Shown here piece by piece: positions 1-7,754 of a DNA stretch of 64,000 nt. Every line of letters starts with the position of its first letter. Within the stretch, counting starts at the first letter, position 1. Where the stretch lies: the NCBI RefSeq assembly GCF_014204835.1, contig NZ_JACHMD010000001.1:1054001-1118000 (forward strand), written 5' to 3'. The notes under the pieces are model-generated. The model was not told where the DNA came from, searched no databases, and worked only from the letters and a program-made list of their open reading frames with translations. The position numbers and the translations under genes were made by a program. This DNA is from Microbacterium marinum (lineage in GTDB: Bacteria > Actinomycetota > Actinomycetes > Actinomycetales > Microbacteriaceae).

Positions 1-1
1 C

Positions 2-415
2 GCGCGCGCCGCCGGCATCAGCGTCGAGCGCATCTACATCTACGCGATGCTGTTCGCGGGCGGCCTCGCCGGCCTCGCAGCGATGAACCAGATCCAGGGA
101 TCGGTGACCACCGGCTTCAGCGGAACGATCGACGCCGGCATCGGCTTCGACGCGATCACCGTCGCTCTCCTGGGCCGCAGCCGTCCATGGGGCGTCTTCG
201 CCGCCGGCATCCTGTTCGGCGCCCTCAAAGCGGGCTCGTTCGCGATGCAGGCGCAGGGAATCCCGGTCGACATCGTCCTCGTGGTGCAGTCGCTCATCGT
301 GCTCTTCATCGCGGCCCCGCCGCTGCTGCGCACCGTGTTCTTCCTGCCGAAGACGGACGCCGAGAAGGCGGCCAAGGCCCGAGCCAAGGCCGCGAAGAAG
401 GCGGTGACCGCGTGA
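2..415 (+). CDS. Nucleoside-type ABC transporter permease, C-terminal part (5' truncated by window)
   Basis: This is the last 137 residues of an inner-membrane permease of the branched-chain amino acid/ribose permease superfamily (BPD_transp_2). The reading frame is open from the first bases of the window. It ends in hydrophobic segments typical of the family and a basic, Ala/Lys-rich cytoplasmic tail. The stop TGA overlaps the GTG start of a second permease (GTGA), and cytidine deaminase, thymidine phosphorylase and adenosine deaminase follow. That context matches the BmpA-type (YufO/YufP/YufQ-like) nucleoside importers, in which two different permeases work with one ATPase and a binding lipoprotein. 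The last two should lie just outside the window. The substrate (nucleosides) is inferred from the neighbours. Confidence 0.85.
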   Translation, partial: ARAAGISVERIYIYAMLFAGGLAGLAAMNQIQGSVTTGFSGTIDAGIGFDAITVALLGRSRPWGVFAAGILFGALKAGSFAMQAQGIPVDIVLVVQSLIVLFIAAPPLLRTVFFLPKTDAEKAAKARAKAAKKAVTA

Positions 416-1698
416 GCTCCCTCGCCCCGACAACCACGTCCGACGGGACGATCCACCTCGCGACCGTCAAGCAGCGGCGCCTCAAGCTGCCGATCGTGCT
501 CGTCGCGATGACGGCGCTCCTTGCGCTGCTGTTCCTCACCGCGCCGCGCTCGGGCACGAGCACCTTCCGCCTCGGCGACCCGGCATCCTCCATCGCGCTG
601 CCCGACGTGGGCATCCCCACCGGCCCGACCTCGTGGATCGTGCTGCTGTTCGTGGCGGCACTGGCCGCCTGGGCGTTCTGGGACGCCTGGTCGTACCGCC
701 GTGTGCAGCTGTGGCTGCCCGTCGTGTTCAGCGTGCTCGCCGTGTTCGCGTTCCTCGTGTGGGCGGCGGCCGGCGGCCGAGTGCCCGTGACCGGTCTGCT
801 CGCCGGTGCGATCTCGCTGTCCGTGCCCCTGGTCTTCGGTGCCCTCGGTGGGGTCATCGGTGAGCGGGTCGGTGTCGTCAACGTCGCGATCGAGGGGCAG
901 CTGCTGCTCGGCGCGTTCTCGGCGGCGCTCCTGTCGAGCATCACCGGCAACCCCTTCGTCGGCCTCATCGGCGCGATGATCGGCGGGGTGCTGGTCGCCT
1001 TCGTGCTCGCGGCATTCGCGATCAAGTACCTCGTCGAGCAGGTCATCGTCGGTGTCGTGCTGAACGTGCTCGTGACCGGCCTCACCGGATTCCTCTACGG
1101 CGCGCTCCTCGTCCCGAACGAGAACGAGCTGAACTCGCCCATCCGCTTCACGCGACTCGAGATCCCGCTCCTCAGTGAGATCCCGATCATCGGACCGGTG
1201 CTGTTCAACCAGACCTTCATCGTCTACCTCATGTTCGTCACCGTCGCCGTGGTGGCGTGGGGGCTCTATCGCACCCGGTGGGGCCTGCGCCTGCGCGCCG
1301 TCGGTGAGCACCCGCAGGCGGCGGACACGGTGGGCATCAACGTCAACCGTCTCCGCTTCTGGAACGTGTCGCTCGCCGGCGCGATCGCCGGAATCGGCGG
1401 GGCGTACTTCACCCTGGTCTCCGTCCCGCAGTTCGGCAAGGAGATGACCGCCGGCCTCGGCTTCATCGCCCTCGCGGCCGTCATCTTCGGACGCTGGGAC
1501 CCCATCCGCGCGGCCCTCGCCGCGCTGCTGTTCGGGTTCGCGACGAACCTTCAGAACCTCCTCACGGTCCTGAAGACGCCGATCCCCAGCGAATTCATGC
1601 TCATGCTGCCGTATGTGGTGACGATCCTCGCGGTGGCCGGCTTCGCCGGTCAGATCCGCGGGCCCGCCGCCTCCGGCAAGCCGTACATCAAGGGATGA
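412..1698 (+). CDS. Nucleoside-type ABC transporter permease (second subunit)
   Basis: This 428-residue integral membrane protein is the second permease of a probable nucleoside ABC importer (BPD_transp_2, YufQ-like). The GTG start overlaps the stop of the preceding permease, which implies translational coupling. A short cytoplasmic N-terminus precedes a first membrane helix at about residues 24-42, two more helices, and the conserved core with GALGGVIGERVGVVNVAIEG at its start; this Gly-rich, EGQLL-containing segment is diagnostic of the family. The stop overlaps the ATG of cytidine deaminase. Uptake of nucleosides followed by cytosolic deamination and phosphorolysis is the coherent reading of the operon. 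Specificity for purine or pyrimidine nucleosides cannot be read from the sequence. Confidence 0.88.
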   Translation: MSSLAPTTTSDGTIHLATVKQRRLKLPIVLVAMTALLALLFLTAPRSGTSTFRLGDPASSIALPDVGIPTGPTSWIVLLFVAALAAWAFWDAWSYRRVQLWLPVVFSVLAVFAFLVWAAAGGRVPVTGLLAGAISLSVPLVFGALGGVIGERVGVVNVAIEGQLLLGAFSAALLSSITGNPFVGLIGAMIGGVLVAFVLAAFAIKYLVEQVIVGVVLNVLVTGLTGFLYGALLVPNENELNSPIRFTRLEIPLLSEIPIIGPVLFNQTFIVYLMFVTVAVVAWGLYRTRWGLRLRAVGEHPQAADTVGINVNRLRFWNVSLAGAIAGIGGAYFTLVSVPQFGKEMTAGLGFIALAAVIFGRWDPIRAALAALLFGFATNLQNLLTVLKTPIPSEFMLMLPYVVTILAVAGFAGQIRGPAASGKPYIKG

Positions 1699-2099
1699 CC
1701 GTGACCGACATCGACTGGGACGAGCTGCGAGCCGCAGCCGTCGACGCCATGGAGAAGGCCTACGCGCCATATTCGCGATACCGCGTGGGCGCCGCCGCGC
1801 TCGTCAGCGACGGCCGCATCGTGACCGGATGCAACGTGGAGAACGCCTCCTACGGCGTGGGCCTGTGCGCCGAGTGCGGGCTGGTGGGAAACCTGCACAT
1901 GACCGGCGGGGGAGAGCTCGTCGCCTTCGTGTGCGTCAACAACGACGGTGAGACGATCATGCCGTGCGGTCGCTGCCGCCAGCTCCTGAACGAGTTCGCC
2001 CTGCCGGGGATGCTGCTGGAGACCGTCTCCGGCATCCGCACGATCGACGAGGTGCTGCCCGACGCCTTCGGGCCGCGCGACCTGGAGGCTGCCCGATGA
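1695..2099 (+). CDS. cdd: Cytidine deaminase
   Basis: Converts cytidine and deoxycytidine to uridine and deoxyuridine. The 134-residue length fits the small homotetrameric class. The zinc site is visible: Cys58-Ala-Glu60, with Glu60 the expected proton shuttle, and Pro90-Cys91-Gly-Arg-Cys94. The substrate-binding segment GCNVENASYG lies at 45-54. The residue after CAE is Cys, where many homologues have Arg. The ATG overlaps the permease stop and the TGA overlaps the deoA ATG, so the gene sits in the middle of a tightly coupled salvage operon. The deaminated (deoxy)uridine would be the substrate of the neighbouring pyrimidine phosphorylase. Confidence 0.96.
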   Translation: MTVTDIDWDELRAAAVDAMEKAYAPYSRYRVGAAALVSDGRIVTGCNVENASYGVGLCAECGLVGNLHMTGGGELVAFVCVNNDGETIMPCGRCRQLLNEFALPGMLLETVSGIRTIDEVLPDAFGPRDLEAAR

Positions 2100-3388
2100 C
2101 CGCCGTAGAGCCGTTCGACGCCGTCGACGTCATCCGCACCAAGCGCGACGGGGGCGCGGTCGCCGAGGACGCGCTCCGCTGGATGATCGACGCCTACACG
2201 CGCGAGTACGTGGCCGACTCGCAGATGGCGGCCTTCGCGATGGCGGTGCTGCTCAACGGCATGTCCCGCGACGAGATCCGTGTGATGACCGACGCGATGA
2301 TCGCATCCGGTGAGCGGATGAGCTTCGCCGGCCTCGGCAAGCCCACCGTCGACAAGCACTCCACCGGCGGCGTGGGCGACAAGATCACCCTCCCGTTGGC
2401 GCCCCTCGTGGCGTCCTTCGGCGTCGCCGTGCCGCAGCTCTCCGGTCGTGGGCTCGGCCACACCGGCGGCACCCTCGACAAGCTCGAAGCCATCCCCGGG
2501 TGGCGGGCCGCCCTCTCCAACGACGAGATGATCGCGCAGATGCGCGACGTCGGCGCCGTCATCTGCGCCGCAGGTTCCGGCCTCGCCCCGGCCGACAAGC
2601 GGCTCTACGCGCTCCGCGACGTGACGGGAACCGTCGAGGCGATCCCGCTCATCGCATCGAGCATCATGTCGAAGAAGATCGCCGAGGGCACCGACTCGCT
2701 CGTTCTCGACGTGAAGTTCGGGTCTGGCGCCTTCATGCGTGATGTCGACAAGGCGCGTGAGCTCGCGCGCACGATGGTCGCCCTCGGCACCGACTCCGGC
2801 GTTGCGACCACTGCGCTGCTCACCGACATGATCACGCCGCTCGGCCTCGCCATCGGCAACGCGAACGAGGTGCGCGAATCGGTGGAGGTGCTCGCCGGCG
2901 GTGGCCCCGCCGACGTCGTCGAACTGACCGTCGCACTCGCACGCGAGATGCTCGCTCTGGCCGGCCAGCCCGACGCAGACGTCGAAGAAGCACTCCGGGA
3001 CGGTCGCGCGATGGATTCGTGGCGACGGATGATCGCCGCGCAAGACGGCGACCCCCATGCGGCGCTGCCGACCCCGCGCGAGACGCACACCGTCACCGCG
3101 GACGCCGCCGGTGTCGTCACCCGCCTCGAAGCGCTGCCCTTCGGCGTCGCCGCCTGGCGACTCGGCGCCGGGCGTGCCCGCGCCCAGGACCCCGTCATCC
3201 ACGCGGCAGGAATCGACCTGCACGTGAAGCCGGGCGACATCGTCTCCGCCGGACAGCCCCTGTTCACCCTTCTCGCCGACGATGAGAACCGGTTCGCCCG
3301 GGCCGCGGAGGCGCTCGAGGGTGCCTGGGAGATCGGCGCCGAGGCACCGGCATCCACCCCGCTCGTCCTCGAGCGCATCACCGCCTGA
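2096..3388 (+). CDS. deoA: Thymidine phosphorylase (pyrimidine-nucleoside phosphorylase family)
   Basis: Phosphorolyses thymidine/deoxyuridine to the base and 2-deoxyribose-1-phosphate. It is 430 residues, the usual length. The glycosyltransferase family 3 phosphate-binding loop KHSTGGVGDK lies near residues 84-93 and is followed by the signature SGRGLGHTGGTLDKLE. The C-terminal pyrimidine-phosphorylase domain begins near residue 330. The ATG at 2096 overlaps the cdd stop (ATGA) and fits the known N-terminus (a helix with VIRTKRDGG). Whether uridine is also used cannot be decided from the sequence. The released deoxyribose-1-phosphate needs a phosphopentomutase; no deoB is present here, but see the phosphohexomutase at 14256-15926. 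Confidence 0.95.
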   Translation: MTAVEPFDAVDVIRTKRDGGAVAEDALRWMIDAYTREYVADSQMAAFAMAVLLNGMSRDEIRVMTDAMIASGERMSFAGLGKPTVDKHSTGGVGDKITLPLAPLVASFGVAVPQLSGRGLGHTGGTLDKLEAIPGWRAALSNDEMIAQMRDVGAVICAAGSGLAPADKRLYALRDVTGTVEAIPLIASSIMSKKIAEGTDSLVLDVKFGSGAFMRDVDKARELARTMVALGTDSGVATTALLTDMITPLGLAIGNANEVRESVEVLAGGGPADVVELTVALAREMLALAGQPDADVEEALRDGRAMDSWRRMIAAQDGDPHAALPTPRETHTVTADAAGVVTRLEALPFGVAAWRLGAGRARAQDPVIHAAGIDLHVKPGDIVSAGQPLFTLLADDENRFARAAEALEGAWEIGAEAPASTPLVLERITA

Positions 3389-3407
3389 CCAACCGAGGGA
3401 ACCCCAC

Positions 3408-4523
3408 ATGGCTATCGATCAGCACGGCGACGCGAAGCTCCAGGGCGTCTCGATCCGCTCGCTGCCCAAGGTGTCGCTGCACGACCACCTCGACGGCGCG
3501 CTGCGCCCGCAGACGATCATCGAGCTCGCCGAGGAGGCCGGGATCGAGGTCCCCGCCGCGGCGGCGGACGACCTCGCCGACTGGTTCGAGGACCAGGCCG
3601 ACTCCGGCTCGCTCGTCGAATACCTCAAGACGTTCGACCTGACGATCGCCGTCATGCAGACCCGCGACGGGCTCCGTCGCGTGGCCCGCGAATTCGTCGA
3701 GGATCTCGCCGCAGACGGCGTGATCTACGGCGAGGTGCGCTGGGCGCCCGAGCAGCACCTCGCAGGCGGGCTCAGCCTCGATGAGGTCGTCGACGCCGTG
3801 CAGGAGGGTATCGAAGAGGGTGAGGATGCCGCTGAGGCCGGCGGCCACGACATCCGCGTCGGCCAGCTGATCACCGCGATGCGTCATGCCGACCGGTCGC
3901 TCGAGATCGCGAAGCTCGCCATCGCCCACCGTGGTCGCGGTGCCGTCGGATTCGACATCGCCGGCGCCGAGGACGGATTCCCCGCGTCGAAGCACCGGGA
4001 GGCGTTCGAGTATCTGGCTTCGGAGTTCTTCCCCGTCACCGTCCACGCGGGGGAGGCGGCCGGGCTCGACTCGATTCGCTCCGCGCTCATCGACGGTCGC
4101 GCGCTCCGGTTGGGGCACGGCGTCCGCATCGCGGAAGACCTCGACGTCATCGAGGAGAAGGGCGACGAGGTGCAGGTGCGCTTCGGCAGCCTGGCGCGGT
4201 GGGTGCGCGACCGCGAGATCCCGCTCGAGCTGTCGCCCTCGTCGAACCTGCAGACCGGCGCCGTGGCCGCGTGGGGCACGAAGCTCGAGGACCACCCGTT
4301 CGACCTGCTGTACCAGCTCGGCTTCGCGGTGACCGTGAACGTCGACAACCGGACGATGAGCCGCACGTCTCTGACGCGGGAGCTGAGCCTGTTGGCGGAC
4401 ACCTTCGAGTACACGCTGGACGACCTCGAGGCGTTCCAGCTGAACGCGGCGGCCGCCGCGTTCCTGACGGTCGAGGAGCGCGAGGAGCTCATCGAGCTGA
4501 TCGCCGAGGGCTTCGCCGGCTGA
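3408..4523 (+). CDS. add: Adenosine deaminase
   Basis: Hydrolytic deamination of adenosine and deoxyadenosine to inosine and deoxyinosine, feeding purine nucleoside phosphorylase. It is 371 residues. The metal-binding HxH motif followed by Asp is at His25/His27/Asp29 (LHDHLDG); the TVHAGE segment carries the third metal His and the catalytic Glu lies in the same loop; a VNVDNRTMS segment corresponds to the family's substrate/metal Asp region. The ATG at 3408 follows a GAGGGA ribosome-binding site 9-10 bases upstream and starts 19 bases after deoA. It is the last gene of the salvage operon. No clear Rho-independent hairpin with a T-run follows; the downstream inverted repeat at 4542-4625 is a different structure. 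Confidence 0.95.
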   Translation: MAIDQHGDAKLQGVSIRSLPKVSLHDHLDGALRPQTIIELAEEAGIEVPAAAADDLADWFEDQADSGSLVEYLKTFDLTIAVMQTRDGLRRVAREFVEDLAADGVIYGEVRWAPEQHLAGGLSLDEVVDAVQEGIEEGEDAAEAGGHDIRVGQLITAMRHADRSLEIAKLAIAHRGRGAVGFDIAGAEDGFPASKHREAFEYLASEFFPVTVHAGEAAGLDSIRSALIDGRALRLGHGVRIAEDLDVIEEKGDEVQVRFGSLARWVRDREIPLELSPSSNLQTGAVAAWGTKLEDHPFDLLYQLGFAVTVNVDNRTMSRTSLTRELSLLADTFEYTLDDLEAFQLNAAAAAFLTVEEREELIELIAEGFAG

Positions 4524-4541
4524 CGCGGCGGGCTCGGCGCT

Positions 4542-4625
4542 GCGCCAACTCCTCAGTTACATCTCGGCACCGGCTTGCTTCCTGGCCTCCCCAGAGCGAA
4601 CCGGCTGACCTTGAGGAGTTAGCGC
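4542..4625. repeat. Inverted repeat pair, copy 1 (core AACTCCTCA)
   Basis: The left arm GCGCCAACTCCTCA (4542-4555) is matched by the reverse complement of 4612-4625 with a single mismatch (13 of 14), leaving about 56 bases between the arms. The right arm overlaps the last codons and stop (4619-4621) of the endonuclease-like gene on the minus strand. A second pair with the same core and similar geometry lies on the other side of that gene (5538-5620). Confidence 0.75.
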
Positions 4626-5422
4626 CGGGGCCCGTGCGAGAGGGTGCCCGCCAGGAACTGACGCACCTCGTCGCGACGGTGGAAGATGTCCTCGGCGAGC
4701 GGACGCACCGTCGTGTAGCCCTGCGCTGCTGCGGCCAGGTCGCGACGTCTGCCGCGGCGCTGCTGATCCCAGCCTTCATGATGAGCGCGGCTGTCGCATT
4801 CGACGATCAGCCAGCCGTCGACGACGAAGTCGACCCTTCCGACCCCATCGATCGGCACCTGGACCTCGATCGTGCAGTCGAGGGTGCGGAGCACGAGGCG
4901 CATGAGGCTCTCCGCGCCGGACTCCGAGCGGCCGTCGAGCAACCGACGGAGGTGGCCGAAACGTCGTGGCAGGCGCCGGAAGACGGCATCGAGGCCCGCC
5001 TCATCGAGGATCCCGAGGTGAAGGGCGCTGTCGAGAGTGGCGATCGCCGACCTCGGTTCCTGACATCGACAGGCCTGCGCGAGCGCCTCGACGGGGTTCA
5101 CCACAAGGCTCCGTGACGAGGTGTCGCTCGACCGCCAATGACGGACGACGTCGTCCGGTGGGCGGGGGAGTCGACTCGACCCGACTGGCGCATGGATGTG
5201 CAGCCGTGCGGAGGTGAGCACGAACACGCCCAGCAGTCGAAGAAGGGACACGCAGTCCAGCTGGCATCCCAGCCGAGCGGCGGCGAGGAGCGCCGGATCA
5301 GCGGATCCCAGGACGTATCGCCCGCGCCGGACGCGCACAATGCTGCCGCGGCTGACGGCCGACTCGAGCCGAGCCCGACTGAGACCCAGCTGCTCGGCGG
5401 TCATCCATTCGTGAGCGTTCAC
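4619..5422 (-). CDS. DUF559/Vsr-like endonuclease-domain protein with N-terminal winged-helix (AbiEi-like) region
   Basis: This 267-residue protein has two parts. Residues 1-40 resemble the winged-helix start of AbiEi-type antitoxin proteins (MTAEQLGLSRARLESAVSRG, then VRRGRYVLG). Residues 165-250 look like a DUF559 PD-(D/E)xK nuclease fold: Glu171 in the first helix, Asp198 in RVDFVVDG, and Glu208-Cys-Asp210 followed by SRAHH. The strand order and the RRRDLAAAAQGYTTVR helix-strand also fit. Such proteins are frequent in Microbacteriaceae, but I know of no established role. The start is GTG 5422; an in-frame ATG at 5404 is possible. It is a monocistronic gene, opposite to add, and lies between two inverted-repeat pairs sharing AACTCCTCA. 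No methyltransferase or toxin gene is adjacent, so it is neither an obvious restriction system nor a complete toxin-antitoxin pair. Confidence 0.7.
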   Translation of the reverse strand: MNAHEWMTAEQLGLSRARLESAVSRGSIVRVRRGRYVLGSADPALLAAARLGCQLDCVSLLRLLGVFVLTSARLHIHAPVGSSRLPRPPDDVVRHWRSSDTSSRSLVVNPVEALAQACRCQEPRSAIATLDSALHLGILDEAGLDAVFRRLPRRFGHLRRLLDGRSESGAESLMRLVLRTLDCTIEVQVPIDGVGRVDFVVDGWLIVECDSRAHHEGWDQQRRGRRRDLAAAAQGYTTVRPLAEDIFHRRDEVRQFLAGTLSHGPRR

Positions 5423-5537
5423 ACGGAGAGCATCCGTGCCCGGGCGACGGCTCGTCGTTCAAAGTGGGATGACGGGGGAGTTGCGGTTCGCTTGCAGTCG
5501 TGTGGAGAAGCCGGCGCCGGGTCGTGGTCGTCACCGC

Positions 5538-5620
5538 GCAGCAACTCCTCAGAAGCGGTGTCTCAGCTCGCGCGTTGCGCCCTGTCGGCGTCCTGACGAC
5601 CAGATCTGAGGAGTTGCTGC
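5538..5620. repeat. Inverted repeat pair, copy 2 (core AACTCCTCA)
   Basis: The arms GCAGCAACTCCTCAGA (5538-5553) and its exact reverse complement (5605-5620) form a perfect 16-base inverted repeat with 51 bases between them. The core equals that of the pair at 4542-4625, while the intervening sequences look unrelated. The structure occupies the gap between the endonuclease-like gene and the damaged hydrolase gene. It lacks a T-run, so it does not look like an ordinary terminator. Confidence 0.8.
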
Positions 5621-5634
5621 CGCCCACCGGCGCG

Positions 5635-6075
5635 CTAGAGGCGGGGGAGGAGCCCCGCGACGGATGCCGTGATCTCGGCCGTCATGTCGGCGTCCTCGAT
5701 CGAGGGTGTGCCGTCGCCGGCCTGGGGGCCGTAGTCCCCGAACGAGGCGTGCGCGGCACCGGCCACCTCGACGAACTGTGCTTCGGAGGGCAGGAGCGGC
5801 GCGGCATCGCGGATCTTCTCAGGGGTCGACAGGCCGTCCTCGGAGCCTGAGATGCTGAGCACCGGCAGCACGACGTTGCCGCCCGTGTCGGATGTGGCGA
5901 TGCGGTCGTCCTGACGAACCTCGTCCCACGCGCCCGCCTCGGCATCCATCACACCGACCTGACTCCAGATGACGATCCCGACGACGGCGGCGACCAGCAG
6001 CCCGACCACCGTCAGGACCGCGAGCGAGACGACACGGCGGGCGCGCGACCGAGGCCGCCTCCGCTCGGCGGTCAC
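5635..6075 (-). pseudogene. Alpha/beta-hydrolase (Abhydrolase_5-like) with apparent internal deletion
   Basis: The 146-residue frame has both ends of a membrane-anchored alpha/beta-hydrolase: a basic N-terminus and one membrane helix (about 14-37), then WSQVGVMDAE. The C-terminal part has LPVLSISGSEDGLSTPEKI with the acid residue Asp80, and GAAHASFGDYGPQAGDGTP with the catalytic His109. Full-length relatives, as I remember them, run about 230-250 residues and carry a GHSLGG nucleophile elbow between these parts. Here residues 60-70 jump directly from one part to the other, so the nucleophile Ser is missing while the frame stays open. This suggests an in-frame deletion of roughly 90-100 codons near 5870-5890. 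The GTG start overlaps the mtlD stop (GTGA). A catalytically dead but expressed protein is the alternative to a pseudogene. Confidence 0.6.
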
Positions 6076-7235
6076 GCGCGATACACGCCGAGGTCGGTCT
6101 GCCGCTGGGCGACCGCCTCCTGCACGCGCGCGAAGAGCGGGTGCGATGCGTCGAGCCCGGTGACGGATGCCGTGAAGGCCGCGGCATCGTCCGTCCGGAT
6201 CCGCTCCTGCAACTCGACCGCCTGCGGGTCCGCAGCGTCCTCGAACCGCAGCGCGGCCGCGATCGCGCCGACGAGACCTTCCACCGGAAGCCCTCGCTCG
6301 GCCGCGCCGGCAGCCGGGCCGATGAAGCGCTCATGGCGGGAGAGTTTGCGAAGCGGCTGGCGACCCACCCGCTGCACCGTGTCGGGGAGTGCATCGTTCG
6401 AGAAGCGGTCGAGGATCGTGGACCGGTACTCGGCAAGCTCGGCGGCGTCGAGGCCGTGCACGGCCGTCAGTAGCCCGGACGTCTCTTCAAGCGCCTGCTC
6501 GACCTTCGCGCGGATGCCGGTGTCGGCGAGTGCGTCGGAGATGCGGGTGATCCCGGCGACGTAACCGAGATAGGCGGTGGCCGCGTGACCGGTGTTGACC
6601 GTGAAGAGCTTGCGTTCGATGTACGGGGCGAGGTCGTCGACGAAGTGCGCGCCGGGGATATTCGGTCGGTCGTCGCCGAAGGGGCCCTGCTCGATGGCCC
6701 ATTCGAAGAACGGCTCGACCGTCACGTCGACGCCGGCACCGGCGGGCTGCCCGGGGACGATGCGGTCGACAGCGGTGTTGGCGAACACGGCGCGAGCGGA
6801 GAGGTCACCCCACGCGTCGCCGGCGAGCTTCTCGATCTCGCCGCGCAGCGTGTCGGTCGCGCCGATCGCGTTCTCGCACGCCATCACCTGAAGCGGCTTC
6901 GCGTCGGCGCCGCGGCGGGTGAGCCCTTCGAGGATGTGCGGTGCGACGAAGGGGAGGATTGTGGGACCGACGGCGGTCGTCACGACGTCGGCGCCGGCGA
7001 TCTCGTCGGCGACGCCGTCGGGGTCGGCCTGGCTGTTGATGGCGCGGAAGCCCGTGACCACCTTGTCGGAGCCACCGGCCCCCACTTCGTGGACGGTGTA
7101 CTCGGAGACTCCGTTGATGGTGTCGACGAGGGTGGGGGCGACGTCGGAGAAGACGAGGTCGTATCCGCCCTCGTGCAGCAGAAGGCCGACGAAGCCGCGC
7201 CCGATGTTGCCGGCGCCGAAGTGAACGGCTTTCAT
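6072..7235 (-). CDS. mtlD: Mannitol-1-phosphate 5-dehydrogenase
   Basis: Oxidises mannitol-1-phosphate, the product of the mannitol PTS, to fructose-6-phosphate with NAD+. It is 387 residues, the normal length. The N-terminal Rossmann motif is FGAGNIGRGF (residues 6-15). The C-terminal mannitol dehydrogenase domain contains KLFTVNTGHAATAYLGY, which includes the conserved Asn and the His of the polyol-binding site. The ATG at 7235 overlaps the mtlF stop, and the mtlD stop overlaps the GTG of the damaged hydrolase, so it is the last intact catabolic gene of the operon. Confidence 0.97.
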   Translation of the reverse strand: MKAVHFGAGNIGRGFVGLLLHEGGYDLVFSDVAPTLVDTINGVSEYTVHEVGAGGSDKVVTGFRAINSQADPDGVADEIAGADVVTTAVGPTILPFVAPHILEGLTRRGADAKPLQVMACENAIGATDTLRGEIEKLAGDAWGDLSARAVFANTAVDRIVPGQPAGAGVDVTVEPFFEWAIEQGPFGDDRPNIPGAHFVDDLAPYIERKLFTVNTGHAATAYLGYVAGITRISDALADTGIRAKVEQALEETSGLLTAVHGLDAAELAEYRSTILDRFSNDALPDTVQRVGRQPLRKLSRHERFIGPAAGAAERGLPVEGLVGAIAAALRFEDAADPQAVELQERIRTDDAAAFTASVTGLDASHPLFARVQEAVAQRQTDLGVYRA

Positions 7236-7672
7236 GCCTCGTTCACCGTCGCGAGCAGGCGGTAGAGGTCTTCGGGGGTCTGCGCGGCCTTGAGCTTCGC
7301 GACTTCCTCGTCCTCGGAGAAGAGGAGGGCGATCTGCGACAGGATCTCGAGGTGCTCGTCGCCCTTGCCGGCGATGCCGACGACGAACGTGACCGGCTCG
7401 CCGCCCCAGTCGACGCCGCCGTCGTAGCGGACGAAGGACAGGGCCGAGTCGAGGATCGCATCCTTCGTCTCGTTGGTGCCGTGGGGGATGGCGAGCTCGT
7501 TGCCCATGTAGGTGGACACCGCGACCTCGCGCTGCTGCATCGCGTCGAAGTAGGCGCTGGTGACGGCTCCCGACGCCTCGAGGATGTCGGCGGCCTCCTT
7601 CATCGCCTGCTCTTGGCTCACTGAGCCGGAGTGGATGCGGATCTGACCGAGGGTGAGAACTTCGCGAGCCAT
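7232..7672 (-). CDS. mtlF: PTS mannitol-specific EIIA component
   Basis: A cytosolic phosphocarrier that takes phosphate from HPr and passes it to the IIB domain of MtlA. It is 146 residues, the size of stand-alone mannitol/fructose-class IIA proteins. The phospho-acceptor is His64 in NELAIPHGTNE. It lies 82 bases downstream of mtlA and overlaps mtlD by 4 bases. In E. coli the IIA domain is fused to MtlA; the separate gene here is the arrangement known from Gram-positive bacteria. Confidence 0.96.
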   Translation of the reverse strand: MAREVLTLGQIRIHSGSVSQEQAMKEAADILEASGAVTSAYFDAMQQREVAVSTYMGNELAIPHGTNETKDAILDSALSFVRYDGGVDWGGEPVTFVVGIAGKGDEHLEILSQIALLFSEDEEVAKLKAAQTPEDLYRLLATVNEA

Positions 7673-7754
7673 GGTGTCCTTCTTCCGTGTCGTGCGTGTG
7701 AGAAAACGGGCTGCGGGGCCGGGACCATTGTCTCCGACCCCGCAGCGGTCCGCA

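Noticed and set aside
40..1770. Long open minus-strand frame opposite the nucleoside permease genes
   Set aside because: It is antisense to two well-conserved permeases, rich in Arg/Asp/His/Glu as expected for a shadow frame in high-GC DNA, and has no recognisable motif or ribosome-binding site.
4619..5422. DUF559-type gene considered as part of a restriction-modification or AbiE toxin-antitoxin system
   Set aside because: No methyltransferase, specificity subunit or AbiEii-like nucleotidyltransferase is adjacent; only the wing-helix resembles AbiEi.
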